This document shows, piece after piece, positions 45,659 to 54,105 of a stretch of 64,000 bases of DNA (position 1 is the first letter of the stretch; each line of letters begins with the position of its first letter). The notes below the pieces were generated by a model. The model saw only the letters and a program-made list of their open reading frames with translations. It did no database searches and was not told the DNA's origin. A program made the translations under genes and the position numbers. The stretch is from Dechloromonas sp. TW-R-39-2. Its GTDB lineage: Bacteria > Pseudomonadota > Gammaproteobacteria > Burkholderiales > Rhodocyclaceae. The DNA lies in NCBI RefSeq assembly GCF_016864195.1, contig NZ_CP045202.1:682001-746000 (forward strand). The letters are read 5' to 3'.

Positions 45659-48600
45659 TTATGCCATTAGCTCACTTCTGATGCTTTCTCGTTGTTTTTT
45701 AGTCTGCTCGGCAGCCTGGTGACGAACGTAGCCGAAGCCGCGGACGGCTGCCGGCCAGTCGGCCAGTTGGCGGGCCAGCGTATTTGCTTTGCCGTGATGG
45801 CTGGCGATCAGTTCGAGGTCGGCCTCATAGTCCCTGAGCAGTTCGCGGTCGACGGCCCTGTCCGGGCTGAAACGGAATGGATCGAGCCAGGTGTTGCGCC
45901 ATGTCCGTGCCTTGGCCAGCCATTTCAGCAAAACTATCCAACGCGGGCCGAAGCTGCGTTTGGCGGGGCGGCCATCCAGCCCGCGTTGCTGAAAAATGGG
46001 CGGTGAAAAATGGAAGTTGAGCCGGAAGTCACCATCGAATTTTTCACCCAGTCGCTCAATGAAATCGCCCTCGGTGTACAGGCGAGCCACCTCGTACTCA
46101 TCCTTCGGTGCCAGGAGTCGGGCATATTGGATGGCGACGCTGCGGGTCAGCGTGTCGTCGCCCAGCGCACGAATGCGGCTGATGCGCTGGCGGTAGGCTG
46201 CGGCCAGCTTCTCATCCTGATAGGCCGCGAGGTGGACGCTGCGGTTTGCAATCAGCTCGTCCAGCGTTTGTGGTTGGCTGATATGGCCCGTTTCGGCAGT
46301 TTTCCGGGCGTCGACCGCGCGCTTGACCTCTTCGCCGTGCACGGCGCTGCGTCTTCCCCAGAGGAAAGCCTGGCGATTGGCCTCGACTGTCGTGCCGTTC
46401 AGTTCGATGGCCTTGTCCAGCGCGTCGGCTGAAACCGGAACCAGGCCTTGTTGCCAGGCATGGCCGAGGAGCAGCATGTTGGCGTAGAGCGCATCACCCA
46501 TCAGGACGGTGGCCAGGTGCTGCGCGTCGATGAAGGTGACGGCACTTTCACCCAGCGTGTCGCGCAGTTGTTGCTCAAGGCCGTTTTGCGGGAATTGCCA
46601 GTCGCGATTGCGGGTGAACTCGGCGGTCGGCGTTGCCGTGCAACTGACGACGGCACGGGTTCGTCCTTCCAGCATTTTCGATCGGGCTTCGTTGCTGGCG
46701 CTGACCACCAGATCGCTGCCGATCAGGGCATGCGCTTCACCGGTTGCAATGCGGGCGGCGTGAATGTCCTCCGGTCGGTCAGCGATGCGCAGATGGGAAA
46801 AGACGGCGCCGTACTTTTGCGCCAGACCGGTCATGTCGAGCGTCGAGACGCCTTTGCCGTCGAGATGGGCGGCCATGCCGAGCAGGGCGCCTAGCGTGGT
46901 GACGCCCATGCCGCCGACGCCGTTGAGCAGCAGGTTGTAGGGGCGATGCGTGGCCGGCAGCGTCGGTTCGGGCAAAACCGGCCAGTTGTCGCGGTCGACC
47001 GCGAGTTTCGTGCCTTTTTTGAGTTGTCCTCCCTCGATGCTGACAAAACTCGGGCAGAAGCCTTTGAGGCAGGAAAAGTCCTGGTTGCAGGATGACTGAT
47101 CGATCTGGCGCTTGGTGCCGAAAGCTGTTTCGACCGGCACGATGGAAAGGCAGTTGGATTGCACTGAACAATCGCCGCAGCCCTCGCAAACGGCCTCGTT
47201 GATCACCAGGCGCCGCTGGATTGCCGGCATTTTGCCGCGTTTACGGCGGCGGCGAGCTTCCGTCGCACAGACCTGATCGTAGATCAGCACCGAGACGCCG
47301 GGCCAGGTGCGCAGTTCGCGCTGCACGGCGTCGAGCTCATCGCGATGACGCACCGGCACGTTGGGGGCGAGGTCAGTGATCTCGGCGTATTTCTCCGGCT
47401 CGGCAGCGACGATGACCATCTTGCCGACACCTTCGGCTTCCAGCTGGCGGGTGATTCGGGCGACGCTCAAAATGCCGTCTACCGGCTGACCGCCGGTCAT
47501 CGCGACGGCGTCGTTGTAGAGAATCTTGTAGGTGATCGGTACCTTGGCGGCGATTGACTGGCGGATGGCGAGCAAGCCGGAGTGGAAATAGGTGCCGTCA
47601 CCGAGGTTGGCGAAGATGTGCTTTTCCTCGGTGAACGGTGCCTGCCCGACCCAGGGCACGCCTTCGCCGCCCATGTGGGTGAAGGTCGAGGTGCTGCGGT
47701 CCATCCAGGTCACCATGTAATGGCAGCCGATGCCGGCGACGGCGCGCGAGCCGTCCGGCACTTTCGTGGACGTGTTGTGCGGGCAGCCGGAGCAGAAATG
47801 CGGTTTGCGCTCGGCCAGCACGATGGGCATCTTTGCCGCCTGTTGCTTGGCTTCCAGCATTTTCAGTCGCGCCGCGATGGCCGGCGAGGTGAAGAAACGG
47901 CCGATGCGTTGGGCGATGACGCGCGCGATGCTCGCCACCGGCAGTTCGCCAGCGGCCGGCAACAGCCAGTCGCTGTGCGCCAGGTAGCCGGCATCACCCG
48001 CGGTCCACTCGCCTTTTTCGTCGAATTTGCCGACGATGCGTGGGCGAACGTCGTCGCGCCAGTTGTACAACTCTTCCTTCAATTGGTATTCGAGCAACTG
48101 GCGCTTTTCCTCGACGACGAGGATTTCCTCCAGCCCTTCGGCGAAGTGGCGCACGCCTTCCGGCTCGAGCGGCCAGACCATGCCGACCTTGTACAGGCGC
48201 AGCCCGATCTGCGCGGCAAGCGCCTCGTCGATGCCGAGTTCGTCCAGCGCCTGGCGCACGTCGAGGTAACTCTTGCCAGCCGTGAGGATGCCGAGCCGGG
48301 GTGCCGGCGAATCGATGATCACACGGTCGAGCCGGTTGGCTCGGCAATAAGCCAGCGCGGCGTAAAGTTTGTGGTTGAGCAGGCGCGCTTCCTGAACCAG
48401 CGGCGGGTCGGGCCAGCGGATGTTGAGGCCGTCGGGCGGCAAAGTGAAATCGGTCGGCATCCTGATGTCGACCGCAGTCATGTCGATATTCACCGAGGCC
48501 GAGGTTTCAACCGTGTCGGCCAGCGCCTTGAAGGCCACCCAGCAGCCGGAATAGCGGCTCATCGCCCAGCCGTGCAGGCCGAAGTCGAGGTATTCCTGGA

Positions 48601-49153
48601 CGTTGGCCGGGTAGAGCACCGGCATCATCACCGCCTTGAAGACGTGCTCGGTCTGGTGCGGCAGCGTGGAAGACTTGGCGGCGTGGTCGTCGCCAGCGAT
48701 GACTAGCACGCCACCGTGTTGAGCCGTGCCGGCGGCGTTGGCATGGCGAAAAACGTCGCCGCAGCGGTCCACGCCCGGCCCCTTGCCGTACCACAGGCCG
48801 AACACGCCGTCGTATTTTGCACCGGGGAAGAGGCCGACCTGCTGGCTGCCCCAAACGGCGGTGGCGGCCATGTCTTCGTTGATGCCGGGTTGGAAGCTGA
48901 TGTGGTGGCTGGCGAGATGTTCCTTGGCTTTCCACAGGCCGAGATCGAGATTGCCGAGCGGGCTGCCGCGGTAGCCTGAGATGAAGCCGGCGGTGTTCAG
49001 GCCGGCAGCAAGGTCGCGTTCGCGTTGCAGCATCGGCAGGCGGATCAGTGCCTGGGTGCCGGTCAGGAAAATGCGGCCAGTCGTGCGGGTGTATTTGTCG
49101 TCCAGAACAATGGACGGCTCGGCGTGTGACGCCGGTCGAGCGGATGCGCTCAT
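45659..49153 (-). CDS. Indolepyruvate (2-oxoacid):ferredoxin oxidoreductase, fused IorA-IorB form
   Basis: A 1164 aa single-chain enzyme for coenzyme A-dependent oxidative decarboxylation of aryl 2-oxoacids such as indolepyruvate and phenylpyruvate. The N-terminal pyrimidine domain includes FISGYRGSPLGNLD, the thiamine diphosphate site is LGDGTYFHSG with NDAVAMTGGQP (about 517-555), Cys-rich CSGCPHNTS lies before it, and a ferredoxin-like stretch CEGCGDCSVQSNC and SCNQDFSCLKGFCPSF lies near 655-700. The C-terminal gamma domain begins LLNGVGGMGVTTLGALL. AGGAGA precedes the ATG. With the PaaK-like ligase elsewhere in the window it suggests aromatic amino acid degradation via aryl-acetyl-CoA. 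Confidence 0.93.
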   Translation of the reverse strand: MSASARPASHAEPSIVLDDKYTRTTGRIFLTGTQALIRLPMLQRERDLAAGLNTAGFISGYRGSPLGNLDLGLWKAKEHLASHHISFQPGINEDMAATAVWGSQQVGLFPGAKYDGVFGLWYGKGPGVDRCGDVFRHANAAGTAQHGGVLVIAGDDHAAKSSTLPHQTEHVFKAVMMPVLYPANVQEYLDFGLHGWAMSRYSGCWVAFKALADTVETSASVNIDMTAVDIRMPTDFTLPPDGLNIRWPDPPLVQEARLLNHKLYAALAYCRANRLDRVIIDSPAPRLGILTAGKSYLDVRQALDELGIDEALAAQIGLRLYKVGMVWPLEPEGVRHFAEGLEEILVVEEKRQLLEYQLKEELYNWRDDVRPRIVGKFDEKGEWTAGDAGYLAHSDWLLPAAGELPVASIARVIAQRIGRFFTSPAIAARLKMLEAKQQAAKMPIVLAERKPHFCSGCPHNTSTKVPDGSRAVAGIGCHYMVTWMDRSTSTFTHMGGEGVPWVGQAPFTEEKHIFANLGDGTYFHSGLLAIRQSIAAKVPITYKILYNDAVAMTGGQPVDGILSVARITRQLEAEGVGKMVIVAAEPEKYAEITDLAPNVPVRHRDELDAVQRELRTWPGVSVLIYDQVCATEARRRRKRGKMPAIQRRLVINEAVCEGCGDCSVQSNCLSIVPVETAFGTKRQIDQSSCNQDFSCLKGFCPSFVSIEGGQLKKGTKLAVDRDNWPVLPEPTLPATHRPYNLLLNGVGGMGVTTLGALLGMAAHLDGKGVSTLDMTGLAQKYGAVFSHLRIADRPEDIHAARIATGEAHALIGSDLVVSASNEARSKMLEGRTRAVVSCTATPTAEFTRNRDWQFPQNGLEQQLRDTLGESAVTFIDAQHLATVLMGDALYANMLLLGHAWQQGLVPVSADALDKAIELNGTTVEANRQAFLWGRRSAVHGEEVKRAVDARKTAETGHISQPQTLDELIANRSVHLAAYQDEKLAAAYRQRISRIRALGDDTLTRSVAIQYARLLAPKDEYEVARLYTEGDFIERLGEKFDGDFRLNFHFSPPIFQQRGLDGRPAKRSFGPRWIVLLKWLAKARTWRNTWLDPFRFSPDRAVDRELLRDYEADLELIASHHGKANTLARQLADWPAAVRGFGYVRHQAAEQTKKQRESIRSELMA
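46991..47002. repeat. Perfect copy of the GCGGTCGACCGC palindrome (coding copy 2)
   Basis: The 12-base palindrome lies inside the indolepyruvate oxidoreductase gene. Further GTCGACCGC copies in the same gene are at about 46310 and 48467. Confidence 0.8.
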
Positions 49154-49251
49154 TTTTGTCTCCTGTTATTGCGCTTTGTGGGCGCTGTTTGCCACGTCAT
49201 CGCCGGGGGTGGTGGCGATGCGTGGATGGGAGATTGGAGTGTGCCGCGGCC

Positions 49252-51120
49252 TTATTGTTCCGGCAAGGAAAGTTTGAGGGTGAAGCGGAAGGTGCTGCCG
49301 ACGCCAAGCTCGCTGTGCAGCGTCAGCCGGCCGCCCATCAGTTCGACCAGCTGGCTGGAGATGGTCAGGCCCAGACCTGTGCCGCCGTAGTGGCGGGTGG
49401 TTGAGCCATCTGCCTGCGAGAAAGCATGGAAAATCGCTTCCTGGCGATCTTGCGGGATGCCAATGCCGGTGTCGGTCACCGCGATGGTCAGGCCAAGTTG
49501 TTGTGGCGAAATGGTCGTGCAGGCGATGTCGACCGCGATACTCCCGCTCGGCGTGAATTTGATCGCATTGCCGATCAGGTTGAGCAGCACCTGACGGATG
49601 CGCAGCGGGTCGCCGATCAGCAGTGGCGGCAGCTCAGGCGGGAAATGGCAGGCGTGCTTGAGTCCTTTTTCCCGCATGCCCGGTTCCATCAGGTGCAGGA
49701 TTTCGCTGATCAGCTCGTGCGGAGCGAAAGGCGTGTGGTCGATTTCCAGCTTGCCGGCTTCGATTTTTGAAACGTCGAGGACGTCGTTGAGAATGCCGAG
49801 CAGGCTGAAGGCGGATTGATGGGCAATTCTCAAATGATCGCGCGTCTCGTCGTCGAGCGGGTTCATCTGGGCCAGCTCAATCATGCCGATGATGCCGTTC
49901 ATCGGCGTACGAATTTCATGGCTCATGTTGGCCAGGAATTCACTCTTTGCCCGGCTGGCAGCTTCGGCTTCATCCCTGGCCTGTGCCAGGTTTTCCATGA
50001 TCTTCGAGCGTTGCTGTTCGCTGACCGCAAGTGCCGTTTCGGCCTGGTTGCGGGCGTCGAGGAACTCATTGAATGCTGCGGCAACGGTGCGGATCTCGCT
50101 GCTGCCCTGTTCGGAAACCGGTTCGGCAGGCTGCTGGGGCTGCATCGCTGCGGCGCGTTGGCGCATGGTGCCAGCCAGCGCGCTGAGTGGCTCGACGAGG
50201 CGCCGGGATATGAACCAGAGCAGCGGCGTGACGAGGATCATCAGCAGCACGGTGAGCAGGGCCATGTTTTCCTGGACGCGGGCAACGGGACGGAAAGCCT
50301 CTTCGCTGGGGATGACCGAGGCGAGCAGCCAACCGGTACTGTCGAGCCGCTTGAAGGTGAACAAACCCCGCAAGCCGCGGCTATTGGTTCCTTCCAGCGT
50401 CCCTTCGAAACCCTGCAGCGCCCGTTCCAGCGCTGGGCTGTCCTTGGCGGGCGGCGTCTTTTGCATGATTCGCGTGCGGTCCGGGTGCGAAATGACCAGG
50501 CGTTCCTGCGAAACAATATAGAAATAGCCGTTTTCGCCGATTTGCCGGGTACCGAGCGAGCCGATCAAATTGGGTTTGTAGAGATTAAGTACGCCGCCGG
50601 CGATGGCGACCAGTTCGCCTTTCGGATTGAGGACCGGTGCAGCCAGTACGACGATGGGCTGGTTTGTCGCCTTGCCGAGGATGGGTTGCGAAATGACTGG
50701 CTTGAGCGTCTTGCGCACGCCCTGGATGTAGTCCCGGGCGGCCATGTCGAGGCCGCGTCGTCCTGTCTTGAAAGGCCAGTCGGCGAGCAGGATGCCTTGT
50801 GCGTCGAAGATGTAGAGATCGTCGAATAGCGTCAGCAGGGCCGTTTCGCCCTTGAGGTGCTCTTCGAGCGCCTTGATGTCGGCCAGCCTGTTTTGGGGGA
50901 TCGAGCCAGTAGCGTGACTGAGTGCGTTGAGCCGCTCCTCCATCTTGTCGTCAAGGTGACCGGCCAGCTCGGTGAGCAGGGTGAACTGCTCGCTTTCGAT
51001 GCGGGCCGAAAGTTCGCTGCGCAGCATGTAGAACTGGCTGATCGACTGGACGAGCAAGAGCAGCAGCGCCATTGAAATGGCGCTGAGGGTCAGTTTGAAT
51101 TTAAGGCTGAGCGAGGGCAT
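49252..51120 (-). CDS. Membrane sensor histidine kinase with Cache sensor and HAMP
   Basis: A 622 aa kinase. An N-terminal span (about 7-30) and a second (about 275-300) bracket a double-Cache periplasmic domain ([46 protein letters not shown]). A HAMP linker follows ([17 protein letters not shown]), a coiled coil, the phosphorylated His in [13 protein letters not shown] (about residue 400) and the ATPase with [19 protein letters not shown]. There is no receiver, and no regulator is adjacent. ATG 51120 is used; a TTG directly before it is also in frame. It lies between the D-lactate dehydrogenase-like and indolepyruvate oxidoreductase genes on one strand, so it may sense a related carboxylate. 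Confidence 0.88.
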   Translation of the reverse strand: MPSLSLKFKLTLSAISMALLLLLVQSISQFYMLRSELSARIESEQFTLLTELAGHLDDKMEERLNALSHATGSIPQNRLADIKALEEHLKGETALLTLFDDLYIFDAQGILLADWPFKTGRRGLDMAARDYIQGVRKTLKPVISQPILGKATNQPIVVLAAPVLNPKGELVAIAGGVLNLYKPNLIGSLGTRQIGENGYFYIVSQERLVISHPDRTRIMQKTPPAKDSPALERALQGFEGTLEGTNSRGLRGLFTFKRLDSTGWLLASVIPSEEAFRPVARVQENMALLTVLLMILVTPLLWFISRRLVEPLSALAGTMRQRAAAMQPQQPAEPVSEQGSSEIRTVAAAFNEFLDARNQAETALAVSEQQRSKIMENLAQARDEAEAASRAKSEFLANMSHEIRTPMNGIIGMIELAQMNPLDDETRDHLRIAHQSAFSLLGILNDVLDVSKIEAGKLEIDHTPFAPHELISEILHLMEPGMREKGLKHACHFPPELPPLLIGDPLRIRQVLLNLIGNAIKFTPSGSIAVDIACTTISPQQLGLTIAVTDTGIGIPQDRQEAIFHAFSQADGSTTRHYGGTGLGLTISSQLVELMGGRLTLHSELGVGSTFRFTLKLSLPEQ

Positions 51121-51150
51121 CAATGAACGTCGGGCGGAATTCGCTTAATT

Positions 51151-52569
51151 CTATGCCGATGCGGCACACCCGGCCTTGGTGGCGGGGAGAATTTTTCCCG
51201 GGTTGAGCAGGTTGTGCGGATCAAGGGCCATTTTGATGGCGCGCATCGTGTCGACCGCGACATCGCCATGTTCCTGGACCAGGTATTTCCGCTTGCCGAG
51301 ACCAATACCGTGTTCCCCGGTACACGTGCCTTCCATGGCGATTGCCCGTTCGACAACGCGTGAACTGATCCAGGCGGCTTCGTCCATTTCTGCCTGATTT
51401 TCGGGGTCGACCAGGACAACGAGATGGAAGTTGCCATCGCCAACGTGGCCGAACAGCGCGATCGGGATGCTGACTTGTGCGATGTCCGCGTTGGTTGCGG
51501 CAATGCATTCGGCCAGGCGTGAAATCGGGACGCAGACATCGGTCGGGAAGCAGCGGCAGCCGGGTTTGAGTTGCAGGCAGGCGAAATAGGCATCATGCCG
51601 CGCTTGCCAGAGACGGGTGCGGTCTTCCGGCCGGGTCGCCCATGCGAAGTCGGTGCCGCCCAGCTCGCCGGCGATGGCCTGGACCGTTTCAGCCTGCTCG
51701 GCCGCCGAAGCGGGGCTGCCGTGGAATTCGAAAAAGAGGGTCGGCGCTTCCGCCAGCGAGGTCTTGCTGAACTGGTTGATGGCCGACAGCGACAAGGGAT
51801 CGAGCAATTCGATGCGCGCCACCGGCACGCCAAGCTGGATGGTCTGGATGACGGTCTGGACCGCCGAATCGATATCCGGGAAGGTGCAGACAGCCGCAGT
51901 GATCGCTTCCGGGATCGGGTAAAGCTTGACGGTCAGTTCGGTCATGATGCCGAGCGTCCCTTCCGAGCCGACCAGCAGCCGGGTCAGGTCGTAACCGGCC
52001 GAGGACTTGCGGGCCCGGCCACCGGTTTTCATGATCCGACCATCGGCCAGCACGGTTGTCGTGGCCATTACGTTGTCACGCATCGTGCCGTAACGCACGG
52101 CATTGGTTCCCGAAGCCCGGGTCGCGGCCATGCCGCCGAGCGTCGCATCGGCACCGGGGTCGATCGGGAAGAAAAGCCCGGTGCCTTTCAGCGCATTGTT
52201 CAGTTGCATGCGGGTAACGCCGGCTTGTACGGTGGCATCGCCGTCTTCGGCATGGATGTCGAGAATCCGGTTCATCCCGGACAGGTCGAGCGAAATGCCG
52301 CCGTGCGGTGCCAGCACATGGCCTTCAACCGAGCTGCCGACGCCGTAGGGAATAATGGCGACGCCATGTTCAGCGCAGAGTTTCACGGTCAACGCCACTT
52401 CTTCGCTGTTTTCGGCCATGACGACACCTTGCGGCAGCATCGGTTGGTGAACCGACTCGTCGCGGCCGTGTTGCAGCCGGGTCGATTCGCCCTGGGAAAA
52501 ACGGGGGCCGAATTGTCCGCTCAGTGCTGCGGTCAACGTCTCTGGCAAGGGAAAAAGGTCGTTTTGCAT
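51151..52569 (-). CDS. FAD-linked D-lactate dehydrogenase-like oxidoreductase (GlcD/Dld family)
   Basis: A 472 aa flavoenzyme of the FAD_binding_4 / FAD-oxidase C family. The FAD domain has IIPYGVGSSVEGHVLAPHGGISLDLSGM, GADATLGGMAATRASGTNAVRYGTMRDNV and LLVGSEGTLGIMTELTVKLYP; the C-terminal domain has the RPGCRxFxTDVCVPIS-type sequence (KPGCRCFPTDVCVPISRLAECI) and GEHGIGLGKRKYL. This pattern fits D-lactate dehydrogenase (cytochrome type) better than glycolate oxidase GlcD, but other 2-hydroxyacids are possible. It is divergent from the second liv operon with a 113-base spacer, and it heads a possible minus-strand operon. Confidence 0.88.
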   Translation of the reverse strand: MQNDLFPLPETLTAALSGQFGPRFSQGESTRLQHGRDESVHQPMLPQGVVMAENSEEVALTVKLCAEHGVAIIPYGVGSSVEGHVLAPHGGISLDLSGMNRILDIHAEDGDATVQAGVTRMQLNNALKGTGLFFPIDPGADATLGGMAATRASGTNAVRYGTMRDNVMATTTVLADGRIMKTGGRARKSSAGYDLTRLLVGSEGTLGIMTELTVKLYPIPEAITAAVCTFPDIDSAVQTVIQTIQLGVPVARIELLDPLSLSAINQFSKTSLAEAPTLFFEFHGSPASAAEQAETVQAIAGELGGTDFAWATRPEDRTRLWQARHDAYFACLQLKPGCRCFPTDVCVPISRLAECIAATNADIAQVSIPIALFGHVGDGNFHLVVLVDPENQAEMDEAAWISSRVVERAIAMEGTCTGEHGIGLGKRKYLVQEHGDVAVDTMRAIKMALDPHNLLNPGKILPATKAGCAASA

Positions 52570-52609
52570 TAAATACTCCTCGAATGGGCCGCACTATAAC
52601 GCAGGCTTA

Positions 52610-52638
52610 TTGACGGATGCGTCATGCATCCGGAGAAT
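52610..52638 (+). promoter_or_regulatory. Promoter of the second liv operon with a palindrome in its spacer
   Basis: TTGACG (52610-52615) and GAGAAT (52633-52638) with a 17-base spacer. The spacer carries CGGATGC (52614-52620) and GCATCCG (52626-52632), a perfect 7-bp inverted repeat, placed to act as an operator. Confidence 0.6.
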
Positions 52639-52682
52639 CGCGGCACTTAGTTTCTACCCACCAGAGATCAGGAGAATCACCG

Positions 52683-54035
52683 ATGCAAGCCAAGATTTCC
52701 GTAGTTGCTCTCTCCGTTGCCGCTGCTTTCGCCCTGTCCGCCTGCGGTCAGAAGGAAGAACCGAAACCCGCTGCAGCACCGGCCGCGCCAGCCGCCAAGC
52801 CGGAAATGGTCGTCAAGCTGGGTCATGTCGCACCGATGACCGGCCCGCAGGCGCATTTGGGTAAGGATAATGAAAACGGCGCCCGTCTGGCGATTGAGGA
52901 ACTCAATGCCAAGGGCCTGGAAATCGGTGGCGCCAAGGTCAAGTTCGAGTTGCTCGGCGAAGATGACCAGGCCGATCCGAAGCAGGGTTCCATCGTCGCC
53001 CAGAAGCTGGTCGATGCCAAGGTTCTCGGGGTGATCGGTCACCTCAATTCCGGGACCACGATCCCGGCTTCCAAGCTTTATTCCGACGCCGGCATTCCGC
53101 AGATTTCCGGTTCGGCAACCAACCCGAAATACACCCAGCAAGGCTTCAAGACGGCTTTCCGCGTGATGGCCAACGACGTCCAGCAGGGCAAGGTGCTGGG
53201 TGAGTTTGCCTTGACCCAGGGCGTCAAGACCGTGGCCATCGTCGATGACCGCACCGCCTACGGCCAGGGGCTGGCCGATGAATTCAAGAAGGCCGCCGAA
53301 GCAGCCGGTCTGAAAGTCGTTGCCAATGAATACACCAACGACAAGGCAACCGATTTCAAGGCCATCCTGACCAAGATCAAATCCACCAAGGCCGATCTGG
53401 TGTTCTATGGCGGCATGGACGCTCAGGGCGGCCCGATGGCCAAGCAGATGAAGGAACTCGGCATCAAGGCCAAATTCCTTGGTGGCGATGGTGTCTGTAC
53501 GCCGGAGTTCATGAAACTGGGTGGCGAAGCGACCGAAGGTCACTACTGCTCGCTGCCGGGCATGCCGCTTGAGAAACTGGCCAAGGGTCCGGAATTCAAG
53601 GACAAGTTCGTCAAGAAGTTCGGCGCTGAAATCCAGCTCTACGCACCGTATGTCTATGATGCGGTGATGGTTATGGCCGATTCGATGAAGCGTGCCGACT
53701 CGGTCGAGCCGGCCAAGTACCTGGCTGAAATCGGCAAGACCAACTACGACGGTTTGACGGCTCAAATTGCGTTTGATGAATTCGGCGACCTCAAGGGTGG
53801 CGCGATTTCGATCTACCAGTACAAGGGCGGCAAACTGGAGTATGTTTCGACGCTCGGCGGCAGTGCAGTGGCTGCAGCCAAGGCTGAAGTCAAGGAAGCT
53901 GTGGCTGAAGTGAAGGATGCTGCCAAGGCGGTTGCCGGTGCAGCAACGGAAGTAGGTAAAGAGGCCGTCAAGGCAGGTGCGGATGCAGTCAAGAATGCTG
54001 CCGAAGCCACCAAGGCGGCTGTCGAGAAGAAGTAA
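52683..54035 (+). CDS. Branched-chain amino acid-binding lipoprotein (LivK-like) with long helical Ala/Lys tail
   Basis: A 450 aa binding protein. The lipoprotein signal ends in LSAC (Cys about 21). The type I binding fold covers about 40-385: VVKLGHVAPMTGPQAHLGKDNENGARLAIEELNAKG and VIGHLNSGTTIPASKLYSDAGIPQISGSATNPKYTQ, characteristic of LivJ/LivK. After GGKLEYVSTLGG comes an unusual tail of about 60 residues built from AEVKEAVAEVKDAAKAV-like repeats, rich in Ala, Lys, Glu and Val, ending at AAVEKK. ATG 52683 follows AGGAGA; the frame is open upstream through the promoter. It is the first gene of the K-H-M-G-F operon. Confidence 0.93.
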   Translation: MQAKISVVALSVAAAFALSACGQKEEPKPAAAPAAPAAKPEMVVKLGHVAPMTGPQAHLGKDNENGARLAIEELNAKGLEIGGAKVKFELLGEDDQADPKQGSIVAQKLVDAKVLGVIGHLNSGTTIPASKLYSDAGIPQISGSATNPKYTQQGFKTAFRVMANDVQQGKVLGEFALTQGVKTVAIVDDRTAYGQGLADEFKKAAEAAGLKVVANEYTNDKATDFKAILTKIKSTKADLVFYGGMDAQGGPMAKQMKELGIKAKFLGGDGVCTPEFMKLGGEATEGHYCSLPGMPLEKLAKGPEFKDKFVKKFGAEIQLYAPYVYDAVMVMADSMKRADSVEPAKYLAEIGKTNYDGLTAQIAFDEFGDLKGGAISIYQYKGGKLEYVSTLGGSAVAAAKAEVKEAVAEVKDAAKAVAGAATEVGKEAVKAGADAVKNAAEATKAAVEKK

Positions 54036-54036
54036 G

Positions 54037-54079
54037 CAGTCATTTGACTGAGATAAAACGGCACCGAGAGGTGCCGTTT
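54037..54079 (+). other. Tandem hairpins between livK and livH
   Basis: CAGTCA/TGACTG (54037-54050) is followed by a perfect 10-bp stem, AAACGGCACC (54056-54065) / GGTGCCGTTT (54070-54079), with a GAGA (GNRA) tetraloop. Only a short TTTC follows, so partial termination or message protection is more likely than full termination. Confidence 0.75.
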
Positions 54080-54105
54080 CTACATGCTGAGGTTGTTTAG
54101 TCGTA

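Noticed and set aside
46801..46830. Frequent GTCGAG runs in the indolepyruvate oxidoreductase gene as further copies of the palindrome
   Set aside because: They arise from Leu/Asp codon runs on the coding strand and lack the GTCGAC centre, so I did not count them.
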